DNA of 32,089 nucleotides from an uncultured bacterium. GTDB lineage: Bacteria; Patescibacteriota; Gracilibacteria; Absconditabacterales; Absconditicoccaceae. This document shows, one piece after another, positions 1 to 7,704 of this stretch. Numbering within the stretch: position 1 is the stretch's first letter; every line of letters starts with the position of its first letter. Location of the stretch: positions 1 to 32,089 of the forward strand of contig CAJZIX010000013.1 of the NCBI GenBank assembly GCA_916049765.1, written 5' to 3'. The position numbers were made by a program, and so were the translations under genes. The notes under the pieces were generated by a model. That model did no database searches, was not told the DNA's origin, and worked only from the letters and a program-made list of their open reading frames with translations.

Positions 1-204
1 CGACCGTATTGGGTAGTGGGTCTGGAAAGTGGTTTAAGGTGGAATACCACCAACATCGTCACCTATTTTGCAAGGGTGTGTAGTAGAAACCTTGTCTTAA
101 GTGATGATGTTGGTTTAAGTATAACTCAAAGAAAAAATAAATCAAAAAAAAATGATATTCTTTTTTATTTAGACTTGACGTTTTTTAATATTTATATGTT
201 ATAA
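1..204 (+). CDS. C-terminal end of an unknown protein (5' partial)
   Basis: The first frame is open from base 1 to a TAA at 202-204, giving at least 67 residues with no in-frame TGA. The reading starts RPYWVVGLESG and ends in a lysine-rich then hydrophobic tail. The pattern of YW near the start and VGLSI about 35 residues later loosely recalls the C-terminal ends of secreted FISUMP-type domains (YWSS...GFSVRC), but the match is too weak to assign. The thrS promoter overlaps its last codons, so it is a separate transcription unit from what follows. It could also be a chance open frame. Confidence 0.35.
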   Translation, partial: RPYWVVGLESGLRWNTTNIVTYFARVCSRNLVLSDDVGLSITQRKNKSKKNDILFYLDLTFFNIYML

Positions 205-205
205 T
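175..205 (+). promoter_or_regulatory. Promoter of the thrL-thrS unit
   Basis: A TTGACG box at 175-180 and a TATAAT box at 200-205 are separated by 19 bases. The -10 is preceded by TG one base upstream (TGTTATAAT), an extended -10 that can compensate for the long spacer. Transcription would begin near 212, leaving a leader of about 230 bases before thrS, which holds the leader peptide and attenuator. Confidence 0.6.
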
Positions 206-310
206 ATTTTTGTAGAAAAAATTGAAAATTTTAGTGTTTTTTTATTTTCTCTTGCAATAACTATCAAAAATCCTAAACTGGGATCAGATTTAGTTTCTTT
301 TTCCTTGAGT

Positions 311-352
311 ATGCAAGAGCTTACGACTACGATGAAAACGACAACCGACTAA
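311..352 (+). CDS. Threonine-rich leader peptide of thrS attenuator
   Basis: A 13-codon frame reads MQELTTTMKTTTD and ends at TAA. Six of the 13 residues are threonine, in two runs of three, using ACG, ACT, ACA and ACC codons. It lies between a good promoter and thrS, and its codons form one arm of a stem whose partner lies upstream of an intrinsic terminator. This is the layout of amino-acid leader peptides such as E. coli thrL: when charged tRNA-Thr is scarce the ribosome stalls on the Thr codons and termination is prevented. No clear Shine-Dalgarno site precedes the ATG, as is common in this window. That it controls ThrRS rather than threonine synthesis is inferred from position. Confidence 0.75.
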   Translation: MQELTTTMKTTTD

Positions 353-391
353 TTCGGCAAGGTTTTCGTAGTAGTTCAATACTCTAGAAAC
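326..391 (+). promoter_or_regulatory. Competing stems of the thrS attenuator
   Basis: Arm 1, inside the leader peptide, pairs with arm 2: ACTAC at 326-330 with GTAGT at 368-372, and GAAAAC at 334-339 with GTTTTC at 362-367. A 3-base bulge separates the two helices. A small CCGA/TCGG hairpin (345-348 with 354-357) spans the leader stop codon. Arm 2 (362-371) can instead pair with 384-391, with two single-base bulges, which invades the first bases of the terminator hairpin. Ribosome stalling on the Thr codons would block arm 1 and favour this antiterminator. The pairings are seen in the sequence. The switching is inferred. Confidence 0.55.
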
Positions 392-419
392 TCTTGCCTT
401 TTCGCAGGAGTTTTTCTTT
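388..419 (+). terminator. Intrinsic terminator (attenuator) before thrS
   Basis: Ten base pairs form between 388-397 (AAACTCTTGC) and 404-413 (GCAGGAGTTT), including one G-U pair, with the 6-base loop CTTTTC. A T-rich run (TTCTTT) follows. It sits 26 bases before the thrS start and after the leader peptide, so it would end transcription before thrS unless it is opened. Confidence 0.7.
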
Positions 420-444
420 AGGAAAGGAACAGTTTTATTAATTT

Positions 445-2334
445 ATGATGATTAAGATGGAACAAGCATTACTCAAAAAAAGGCATTCGCTCTCGCATAT
501 TCTTGCACAGGCGGTGCAGAGAGAACAGCAACGAGATGTAGAAGTTGCGATCGGACCCGCGATTGATAATGGATTTTATTATGACTTTCTTTTTAGCTCT
601 GAAAAGCAGATCAAGGAGGAGGATTTGAAAAAGATTCAAAATCAGATGGAAAAAATCGTGAAAGAAAATCAAGATTTCGTTCTTTTTTCTCTTTCTGATA
701 CGGAATCAAAGAAACTCGTTACTGAGCTGATGAAGCAGCAATACAAAGAAGAGATGAGAAGCGAATTTGCAGCAGCAGGGGAGGAAATTACTTTCTATGC
801 CAATACGATTGTAGAGGGTGCGAAAGCAGCTTTACTCAAAGGGATTGATCCGCAGTATGTAGAGTATTATGAGGGGGTAACGGCTTATTTGCAGGAAAAG
901 TTCCCTGAAAAATTTACTGGGAAATTCATAACCTTCCTTGATATGTGTGAAGGTCCGCATGTGGAAAATACCAAAGAGCTTGATACCAAGGCTTTCAAAC
1001 TTGATAAACTTGCAGGGGCGTACCGAAGAGGAAATTCTGATAATGTGATGATGGTCAGAGTCTATGGTTTGGCATTTGACAGCAAAGAAGAGCTTCAAAA
1101 CTATCAAACTCTTCTTGAGGAGGCAAAAAAAAGAGATCACAGAATTCTGGGTCAAAAGTTGAAAATTTTTACCATTTCACCGCTGGTTGGATCAGGATTG
1201 CCACTTTTACAGCCCCATGGAATGATTATTAGAAAAGAAGTTGAGGACTATCTTTGGGAGCTTCACAAAGATAAAGGCTATGAAAGAGTATGGACTCCAC
1301 ACCTTGCCAAAGAAGACCTTTACAAAACTTCAGGGCATGCGGATAAATTTGGAGATGAGCTCTTTAGAGTAAAGGGAAAGGAGGAAAGCTTCTTTATGAA
1401 ACCGATGAACTGTCCTCATCATATGCAGATTTTCGCTGATAATCAGTTTAGCTATCGTGATATGCCGGTAAGATATTTTGAACCTGCAACCGTATATAGA
1501 GATGAAAAGACTGGTCAGCTTTCTGGTTTAACTCGTGTGAGATCAATTACTCAAGATGATGGACATCTTTTCTGTCGTGTGAGCCAAATTACCGAGGAAG
1601 TAGGAACTATTGTGCAGATTATCAAGGAATTTTACTCAACCCTTGGTATGATCAATGATTACCGAGTAAGACTTTCTATTCGTGGTCCAGAAGGGAAGTA
1701 TCTTGGAGAAGACGCAGTTTGGGAACAGGCAGAGGGGGCTTTGAGAGAGGCATCTGAGAAATATCAGCTTCCTTATAAGATAGGAGTAGGGGAGGCGGCT
1801 TTCTACGGTCCAAAACTGGATTTTATGTTCAAAGATGCAATCGGTAGAGAATGGCAGCTTGCGACGATTCAGTGTGATTTTAATCTCCCAGTCAGATTTG
1901 ATCTTTCTTTTACCAACGAGCAAGGAGAGAAAGAAAGACCTGTGGTAATTCATAGAGCGATTTCTGGGTCTTTGGAGAGGTTTATGGGCGTGATGATTGA
2001 GCATTTCGGAGGAGCGTTTCCGCTATGGATTGCACCGATTCAATTCCAGATTGTGCCAGTTGCAGAAAAGTTCAATAACTATGCTTTTCAAGTGGCTTCA
2101 CAGCTCAAAAAAGCTGACTTTAGAGTGAAGGTAGATGAGGGAAGTGAAAGTTTTTCCAAGAAAATCCGTAACGCTGAAATGATGAAGATTCCTTATATTC
2201 TTATTGTAGGAGAAAAAGAAGAATCCGCAAACGAGGTTTCTGTCAGAGAATTTAGGAGCAAGAAACAGTATGTGCTTGGAGTAGAGGAGCTAATGAAGCA
2301 AGTTGAGCAGGAGAGAACAATGAGGTCATTATAG
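445..2334 (+). CDS. thrS: Threonyl-tRNA synthetase
   Basis: Class II synthetase that charges tRNA-Thr; 629 residues. The protein starts almost directly at the editing domain: HSLSH at residues 14-18 and CEGPH near 168-172 give the HxxxH/CxxxH metal site. The usual N-terminal TGS domain of about 60 residues is missing. The catalytic core follows, with the zinc-binding MNCPHH, motif 2 (FEPATVYRDE) and motif 3 (SLERFMGVMIEHFGG), then the anticodon-binding domain. The gene contains no in-frame TGA at all, unlike most neighbours, and uses GGN for every glycine. AGGAAAGGA at 420-428 is a distant ribosome-binding candidate. ATG 457 is an alternative start. Expression is probably controlled by the upstream threonine attenuator. 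Confidence 0.97.
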   Translation: MMIKMEQALLKKRHSLSHILAQAVQREQQRDVEVAIGPAIDNGFYYDFLFSSEKQIKEEDLKKIQNQMEKIVKENQDFVLFSLSDTESKKLVTELMKQQYKEEMRSEFAAAGEEITFYANTIVEGAKAALLKGIDPQYVEYYEGVTAYLQEKFPEKFTGKFITFLDMCEGPHVENTKELDTKAFKLDKLAGAYRRGNSDNVMMVRVYGLAFDSKEELQNYQTLLEEAKKRDHRILGQKLKIFTISPLVGSGLPLLQPHGMIIRKEVEDYLWELHKDKGYERVWTPHLAKEDLYKTSGHADKFGDELFRVKGKEESFFMKPMNCPHHMQIFADNQFSYRDMPVRYFEPATVYRDEKTGQLSGLTRVRSITQDDGHLFCRVSQITEEVGTIVQIIKEFYSTLGMINDYRVRLSIRGPEGKYLGEDAVWEQAEGALREASEKYQLPYKIGVGEAAFYGPKLDFMFKDAIGREWQLATIQCDFNLPVRFDLSFTNEQGEKERPVVIHRAISGSLERFMGVMIEHFGGAFPLWIAPIQFQIVPVAEKFNNYAFQVASQLKKADFRVKVDEGSESFSKKIRNAEMMKIPYILIVGEKEESANEVSVREFRSKKQYVLGVEELMKQVEQERTMRSL

Positions 2335-2346
2335 ACCTCTTTTTTT
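2322..2346 (+). terminator. Terminator of thrS
   Basis: GAGGTC (2322-2327) pairs with GACCTC (2334-2339) around an ATTATA loop and is followed by seven T. The 5' arm overlaps the last codons of thrS. Confidence 0.85.
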
Positions 2347-2426
2347 ATATTTTAGAGAAAATTATTCTTGTTTTTTTTAATCAAATCTTTATCATCTTCC
2401 ACCGCAAAAAATAAAAAAATTTAAAA

Positions 2427-2849
2427 ATGAAAAAATTTAAAAATTTAAAATTAGTAGTTTTATTGGTACTTTTTATAGTACTAATGGTAGGTTTATCTTA
2501 TATTGGATTCCCAGTTGGAACTACTTGCTTGGATGAATATCCGGGTAAAGTATCAACTCCTGGAAGTAATAGAGATTTTTCTTTAAGAATCTTTGCTTTA
2601 ATTATTTTGGTTATCCCTTTGGGAAAGTCAATTTTTAACCTAACAGATTTGGTAGTAGAGGTTAAACCCCTTTTTTCTTCCATCTCTTTTGTATTGTGCG
2701 CTATTGTGGGAGTATATTTAATAATTTATGGAGAAAACTTTGCGTTCTTGCCTCTTGCAGGTGGTATGATCTGTTTTCTTATGATCGTTCTCATGATCAG
2801 AAGCATATTTGTATGGAGAGATCGAAGGGCTATCAAAAAAACTGAATAG
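2427..2849 (+). CDS. Small multi-span membrane protein, unknown function
   Basis: A 140-residue protein with about four hydrophobic segments: residues 8-27 (LVVLLVLFIVLMVG), about 54-66, about 84-100 and about 106-124. It ends in a short basic tail (WRDRRAIKKTE). The loop after the first span carries a single Cys and DEYPGK. I recognise no family. The gene has no in-frame TGA, like thrS upstream. It lies between the thrS terminator and its own, so it is probably a single-gene unit. An A-rich tract (AAAAAATTTAAAAATG) precedes the start, with no Shine-Dalgarno site. Confidence 0.7.
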   Translation: MKKFKNLKLVVLLVLFIVLMVGLSYIGFPVGTTCLDEYPGKVSTPGSNRDFSLRIFALIILVIPLGKSIFNLTDLVVEVKPLFSSISFVLCAIVGVYLIIYGENFAFLPLAGGMICFLMIVLMIRSIFVWRDRRAIKKTE

Positions 2850-2872
2850 GGTTTTCCTTATTCAGTTTTTTC
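2835..2872. terminator. Bidirectional terminator between convergent genes
   Basis: ACTGAATAGG pairs with CCTTATTCAGT, with an A-run on one side and a T-run on the other. It serves the plus-strand membrane protein and the minus-strand exonuclease III gene, which converge here. Confidence 0.85.
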
Positions 2873-2876
2873 TTAA

Positions 2877-3662
2877 TTAAATAAGTTCTAGTCCAATCGG
2901 GCAGTGGTCAGAACCTAAAACTTGATCATAATGTAGCATTTTTCCGATCTGATCTTTCATATTCTTAGAAACTCGGAAATAATCCAATCTCCAGCCAACA
3001 TTTCTCGGTCTTGCTCCAGCTCTATAGCTCCACCAAGTATATTTTTCTGATGAGTCTGGATTTTGGAGCCTAAAAACATCAATCAGTCAGCTTTCTTCCA
3101 TTTTGTCCATTTCCGCTCTTTCAATAGGGAGAAATCAGATTGAGTTTTCGTTTTCCTTCGGTCTGGCAATATCAATCGGACGATGGCAGATATTGAAATC
3201 TCCTGTAGTGATCACTTTTTTGCCAGTTTTGATCAGTCTTTGGACTTCTTGTTGATAATCTTGATAGAATTTAAGCTTGTAGCTGAGCATTTCGGTTCCA
3301 TCGGCTCTTTCTCCGCCATTTGGGAAATAGATATTGAAAAGCATAAAATCTGATCGCTCAATCGCAGTTACCCTCCCATCATCGTTCATAAGAGGACATT
3401 CAGGGAATTGGTTCAGGTTTTTGGCTATTTTAAGGCTTTTTCTGTAAAAAATCGCAGTTCCCGCATAACCGGGTCTTTCAGAGCGATGCCAGACATAATC
3501 ATAGTCCTGCATAGCGAATCTTAGTTCAGTCGGCATCTGATGTTCAAAGGCTTTTACTTCTTGAAGGCAGAGAATATCTGGATTTTCCTGTTTGATAAAA
3601 TCAAGGAAGCCTTTTTGAAGTACGGCTCTGATTCCGTTTACATTTCGTGAGATAATTTTCAT
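2877..3662 (-). CDS. xth: Exodeoxyribonuclease III (AP endonuclease)
   Basis: Base-excision-repair nuclease of the exonuclease III/APE1 family; 261 residues, close to the usual 268. In order: SRNVNGIRA at the N-terminus with the metal-binding Asn, LQEVKA with the catalytic Glu, the NIYFPNGG strand, TGDFNICH with the Asp/Asn pair, WWSYRAGARPRNVGWRLDYF, and the C-terminal GSDHCPIGLEL with the catalytic Asp-His. Two UGA codons are needed for full length. One lies at 3135-3137. The other, at 3087-3089, falls on the conserved Gly-Leu-Ile-Asp segment. It follows gpmI on the same strand with a 64-base gap, so the two are probably co-transcribed. Confidence 0.95.
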
Positions 3663-3726
3663 AGGGAAGAATCGGGACTAAAAGCTCTTTTTCTCAAGAG
3701 ATAGTTCTTTTTGTAATTTGTGGATT

Positions 3727-5265
3727 TTATTGAATAAGAAGCGAGGTTCCTGTCATTTCTTGAGGTACAGGGATTCCTAAAATTTTTAACATTGTTGGAG
3801 CTATATCAGAGAGTTCTCCATAGTCTTTAATGTTATTTTGTACTTCTCCATCTTTGATGTATCGACAAGGAACTAGATTAGTCGTATGAGCTGTTTTTGG
3901 AGCTTCAGGTGTTCCCATTTCTTCACTATTTCCATGGTCGGCGGTGAGAAGAATGTCAATATGAGCTTCTTTACTTATTTCTAGTGTTTTTTGAATGAAG
4001 GTTCCTAGTGTGTTGATGGCTTTCTTCACTGCTTCCATGTTTCCTGTATGTCCTACCATATCTCCATTTGCGTAATTGATGATAAAGACATCAAATTCAG
4101 AATGTCTTGTTTTAAAAACATCAAAGATTTCCTCAGCAGACATTGCTGGATCTAAATCATAGGTTGCTACCTTGTGAGATGCCACCAAAATATTTTCTTG
4201 TCCTGAATAAAGCGTAGCATTCTCAGCATTAAAAAATTTAGTTACATGGGCAAATTTTTCGGTTTCAGCAAGGTGAAGTTGATTGATGTTGTTCTTAGAA
4301 AGAACTTCAGATAGCGTGTTTTGGATATTTTTTTCAGGTAGAATAGTTGGTCAGTCGTATTCTGGGTAATATTTAGTCATCGTTAAAATATAGAGGTTAT
4401 CTAATGGTTTTATAGAAAAATTTGGGTCCCATTTTGCATATTTTTTTGCTTCTTCTGGATTTCTACTTACTTTTAGTGCTTGAGTAAATTGTCTTGCTCT
4501 ATCCGTTCTAAAGTTTACAAAGAATACTCCATCATTCTTTTCTATTGGCTCTCCTTTTGCAAAACTCATTGGTGGAATGAATTCATCTCCTTGACTCTCT
4601 GTATAGCATTTCTGAAGATATTCCGAAACAGATGTTTCACAAATATTTTTTTGAAATGCAATTGCATCATAGGCTTTTTGAACTCTATCCCGATTATTGT
4701 CTCTATCCATACCAAAGTATCTTCCTCAGAAGCTAGCAATATGTACGTGAGGGTAATTTTCTAGCCAGCTTTCAAACTTTTTCATAAGTTCAAGAGCTGA
4801 TTGTGGGGGCAGATCTCTTCCGTCTCAGAAGAAGTGAAGATAGGTTTTTTGGGTAGTAGGAATAAGTGGAAGAAGTTTCAAAAGATGCTCATCTATACTG
4901 TGCACACCTCCGTTTCCAAAAATCTGGATAAGATGAAGATTAGAACGATTCTGTTTACAATGTTCAAGTAAGTTTTGGAATCCTTTTTGTTCCTCAAAGA
5001 TGTGGTTATCTAATAATTTATTAATAGAAACAAAACTTTGTTCTACGATTCTTCCTGTTCATAGGGTAATATGTCCAACTTCAGAATTCCCCATTTGTCA
5101 TGCTGGTAATCCAACAGCTTCTCAGGAAGCTTGGAGTTGAGCAAATTTTTGCTGAAAAAGGTTTGTAAAAGTTTGATTATTTGCACAGTAGATTCCATTT
5201 TCTTCCAAGTTTTTTGTGTTAATTCCGAAGCCGTCTAAAATAATCAATGCAAGTTTTTTTTTCAT
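3727..5265 (-). CDS. gpmI: 2,3-bisphosphoglycerate-independent phosphoglycerate mutase
   Basis: Glycolytic enzyme interconverting 3- and 2-phosphoglycerate with two Mn ions; alkaline-phosphatase superfamily; 512 residues, the normal length. The N-terminus has LIILDGFGI (metal Asp). The catalytic serine lies in QMGNSEVGH, followed by TLGTGRIVEQ. Later come the HFFGDGRD and ASFGGRYFGMDRD segments, and the C-terminal NYANGDMVGHTG and LTADHGNSEEM with metal ligands. At least six UGA codons sit at conserved Gly positions or in loops (for example PAGQMGN, TLGTGR, SFGGRY). It is the first gene of a gpmI-xth unit with its own upstream promoter. Confidence 0.97.
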
Positions 5266-5300
5266 TATTTTTCAGATAAAGATAGATAAAAATCTGACTT

Positions 5301-5328
5301 TTTATACTGAAAGGTAAGATAAGTTCAA
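5301..5328 (-). promoter_or_regulatory. Promoter of gpmI-xth
   Basis: On the minus strand TTGAAC (5323-5328) is followed after 16 bases by TATAAA (5301-5306). Transcription would start near 5294, about 30 bases before the gpmI ATG. Confidence 0.55.
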
Positions 5329-5426
5329 GCTCTAGAGATTTTTTTAAAATAAAAAAAAGAGAATATATAGAACCGCATATCCTCCCTTTCTGAAAGAAAA
5401 AGGAAGTGATAGACTACCAAATGAAG

Positions 5427-5576
5427 CCTCAAAGCGAGAGGATTCCGAGAAGATCGGAACTATCTAATGCTCTAGGCAATCCTAAAGCTACAAATTAGAT
5501 ACTTAAAGTAAAGATTGTTTAGAAAAAGGCTTATCACCTCACCTTTACGATAGTGAGTAAAAACAAGCGAGATAAG
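5427..5576. ncRNA. Candidate structured RNA in gene-poor interval
   Basis: Perfect inverted repeats follow one another: CCTC 5427-5430 with GAGG 5438-5441; TTCCGA 5443-5448 with TCGGAA 5454-5459; ATCTAAT 5462-5468 with ATTAGAT 5494-5500, enclosing the small hairpin TAGG-CAAT-CCTA; and CTTATC 5530-5535 with GATAAG 5571-5576, enclosing CTCAC/GTGAG. Such a regular series in 150 bases suggests a folded RNA, but the strand cannot be decided. I looked for signatures of RNase P RNA, tmRNA and SRP RNA and found none. Confidence 0.35.
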
Positions 5577-6022
5577 GAACTTTTAATCATCATCTGAAAC
5601 ACTCAAGAGATTACCTTGCTTTTGAGGAGAACAGATCACGAATCTTTCTTTTCATCATTTATAAAGCCTCATCTGAAGTTAAGATAATAAGCTGAATCCT
5701 TTTCTCAGAGCTTAAGCATAATCACGGTAGATGATCAAGCTAAAGTCCTCAAACAAAAAGCATTCTGAATACTTACTAGAGCATAACCTAGCACTTCCCC
5801 TTGAAAACAGGATTTATAGTATTTCCAAGCAAAAGAAGGAATCCCTTTCCCCTTTTGAAATGGGCTGAATCTTAGGAGAGAGAAGCCAGATAAAATCTGA
5901 TTTCTGACTTTTGTTGTTTTCAAAAGCCGATTTTCTAAGCCGAAAGCACAAGTCCTTCGCTCAAAACTCGCTCCTTCTAAGGAGGATATAAATGATAACT
6001 TTTGGAGTCTATTAAAGATCAC
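5531..6022 (-). CDS. Long open frame in the 5.3-6.3 kb interval, doubtful gene
   Basis: Between TAA at 6101-6103 and TAA at 5531-5533 the minus strand has 189 codons without TAA or TAG but with seven TGA. In DNA this AT-rich such a run is unlikely by chance. There is no ATG near its 5' end; GTG at 6020-6022 is the best start. The predicted protein is basic and serine-rich (EGASFERRTCAFGLENR, SSTVIMLKL) and resembles nothing I know. It could be a decayed gene, an unknown gene or the shadow of a structured RNA. The rest of 5266-6285 is AT-rich with no other gene seen; a hairpin AATAAACCT/AGGTTATT lies near 6083-6105. Confidence 0.25.
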
Positions 6023-6285
6023 TTCATTTTCTTTCCTTCAAGCTCTGAAACAAAAGTTTAAAAGCCTGAAAATCACCTTTGAGAATAAACCTTTAAGAGG
6101 TTATTTCTTGATGACGGTATTATTATATTCAGAAATGAAAAAAATTACAAATTTTTGATGACTTTTTTTGATCAAAAGTTTTATAGCTTGAGAATTATGA
6201 TTTCTGAGATTAAAAAATTTCCTCCTTGAAAAAAATCAGCTTTTTTCTATTATTTACTCAAATTTTTATCTTTTTTTTGACTTCA

Positions 6286-7032
6286 ATGCTCCTTGCCTGT
6301 GTAAAACCGAAATGAATTTCCAGTTTTGATGTAGTAAAAATCATCAGGACACATTTCGAAGAAAAGGTTTGACATAGTGGGACATTAGATCCGATGGCAA
6401 GTGGGCTGATGATTCTCGGAGTTGGGAAAGGTACGAAAGAGCTAACTTCTTTGATTGGGCTTGATAAGAGTTATGAAACGACGATTGATTTTTCGCTTCT
6501 GACTGATACGCGAGATGCGAGTTTCCGAGAGAAGGAGGAGAGATTTGAAGTCGTTGAGTCTAAGGAGGCTTGAGTAGCATGTTTTCTTAAAAAAGAAGGC
6601 AATCTGATTCCTGCCCCAAGTTTGGATCAGATTTCACAGCTTTTAGACTCTATACTTTTTAAGGAAGAAAAAGAAGTCCTGCTTCCTTTGCCGATCTTTA
6701 GTGCAAAAAAACAGAATGGGAAAAGGCTCTATAAAGATGCGAGAAAAGGAAAAGCAGAAATCCAAGAAAAACCAATGAAAATCTATGTTTACGAAATTTT
6801 AGACTATCACTTTCCTCTTTTGAAGCTTAGGCTTGAAGTCGGCTCTGGAACCTATATTAGAAGCATTGGTTATTGGCTGGGGCAACAGCTCGGACTTGGA
6901 GGGGCATTAATTCAGTTGGAGAGGATTAGCACTGGGAAGTTTCAGCTTTCAGATATTTGAATGCAGACTTATGCAAAAGGAAATATTAAAGGTCAGGAAA
7001 GGACGATTTACTATAAAGAACTATCGCAATAA
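6286..7032 (+). CDS. truB: tRNA pseudouridine-55 synthase
   Basis: Makes pseudouridine 55 in the T-loop of tRNAs; 248 residues. The N-terminus reads MLLACVKPK-G-ISSFDVV, matching the family's VDKPKGMTSFDVV, with UGA supplying the Gly. HSGTLDPMASG carries the catalytic Asp, also after a UGA-encoded Gly. LDKSYETTIDF and the later GSGTYIRSIGYWLGQ are the other family motifs. Three UGA codons with secure glycine roles make this a good test of the code. It stands alone between the gene-poor interval and the ATP synthase cluster. Confidence 0.95.
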
Positions 7033-7173
7033 TTCTTGGTTCAATAAGATTGGAGTGGGGAATTTTTTTGCTTTTTCTAATTTACAGTAGTACTGATTAT
7101 TTCTTGATTTCCCTGATAGAATGAATATAAGTCTTCTCACCTGAAAGGTATTTTTTGTTTCCTTGTTGATGAA

Positions 7174-7629
7174 ATGAAGTGAGATAAAAAGCAACTCTTG
7201 TCTTATTTGCTAGCGAGTAAGCAACCTGAAAAAATATTAGAGCTTTTAGAGGTAATTAAAGGTTTACTTCTTAAATATGGGAGAAAGTTAGTTACTCCCC
7301 GTTTTTTTGAAACATTGAAAGAACTTCAACCTGAAGTTTGAGCACTAATTCACTTGCTAGAAAATGAAAAAATGCTGAATATTGCTAAATTGTCAGCTTT
7401 TGTTCGTGAGTTTCAATCTCTGCTTCCAAGTGAACAAGCACAGTTTAATCTTGAATCGAATGATGAAGATATTATTGCTCCTTTGATGGCGTATTTGGAG
7501 GAGAAATTTGGACAAGTAAAAGTAAACTTTCAGCCTTTAGTTTCAGAAAATTTAAGTGTAAAGATGAGGGGACAAGGTTACATCTTCAAAAGATCATTAG
7601 AAAAAGATTTAGATGCCTTGCTAAAGTAG
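7174..7629 (+). CDS. atpH: F1 ATP synthase delta subunit (divergent)
   Basis: Peripheral-stalk subunit of the F1F0 ATPase; 151 residues, short of the usual ~175. The N-terminal helical part (KKQLLSYLLASKQPEKILEL) and the C-terminal segment (LVSENLSVKMRGQGYIFKRS, then a closing helix LEKDLDALL) match the delta fold. Identity is supported mainly by its place directly before atpA. Two UGA codons are in frame (third codon, and before ALIHLL). ATG 7174 is the first ATG after an in-frame TAG upstream. Confidence 0.7.
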
Positions 7630-7704
7630 TAACTAGCATAAGAAATACTCTTCTTTTATGGTAATAAGAAAGGATATAAACTTTATTTTATTTATAAATG
7701 AAAT

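Noticed and set aside
205..444. T-box riboswitch upstream of thrS.
   Set aside because: No T-box sequence (UGGNACC type) or AGUA specifier loop is visible; the Thr-rich leader peptide explains the region better.
2877..5265. A plus-strand gene at 4480-4764 inside gpmI.
   Set aside because: It lies antisense to secure gpmI coding sequence and resembles no protein.
5329..6120. RNase P RNA, tmRNA or SRP RNA in the gene-poor interval.
   Set aside because: None of the conserved core sequences (GAGGAAAGUCC, ACAGAAA, tmRNA ends, GGAAGCAGCC) was found on either strand.
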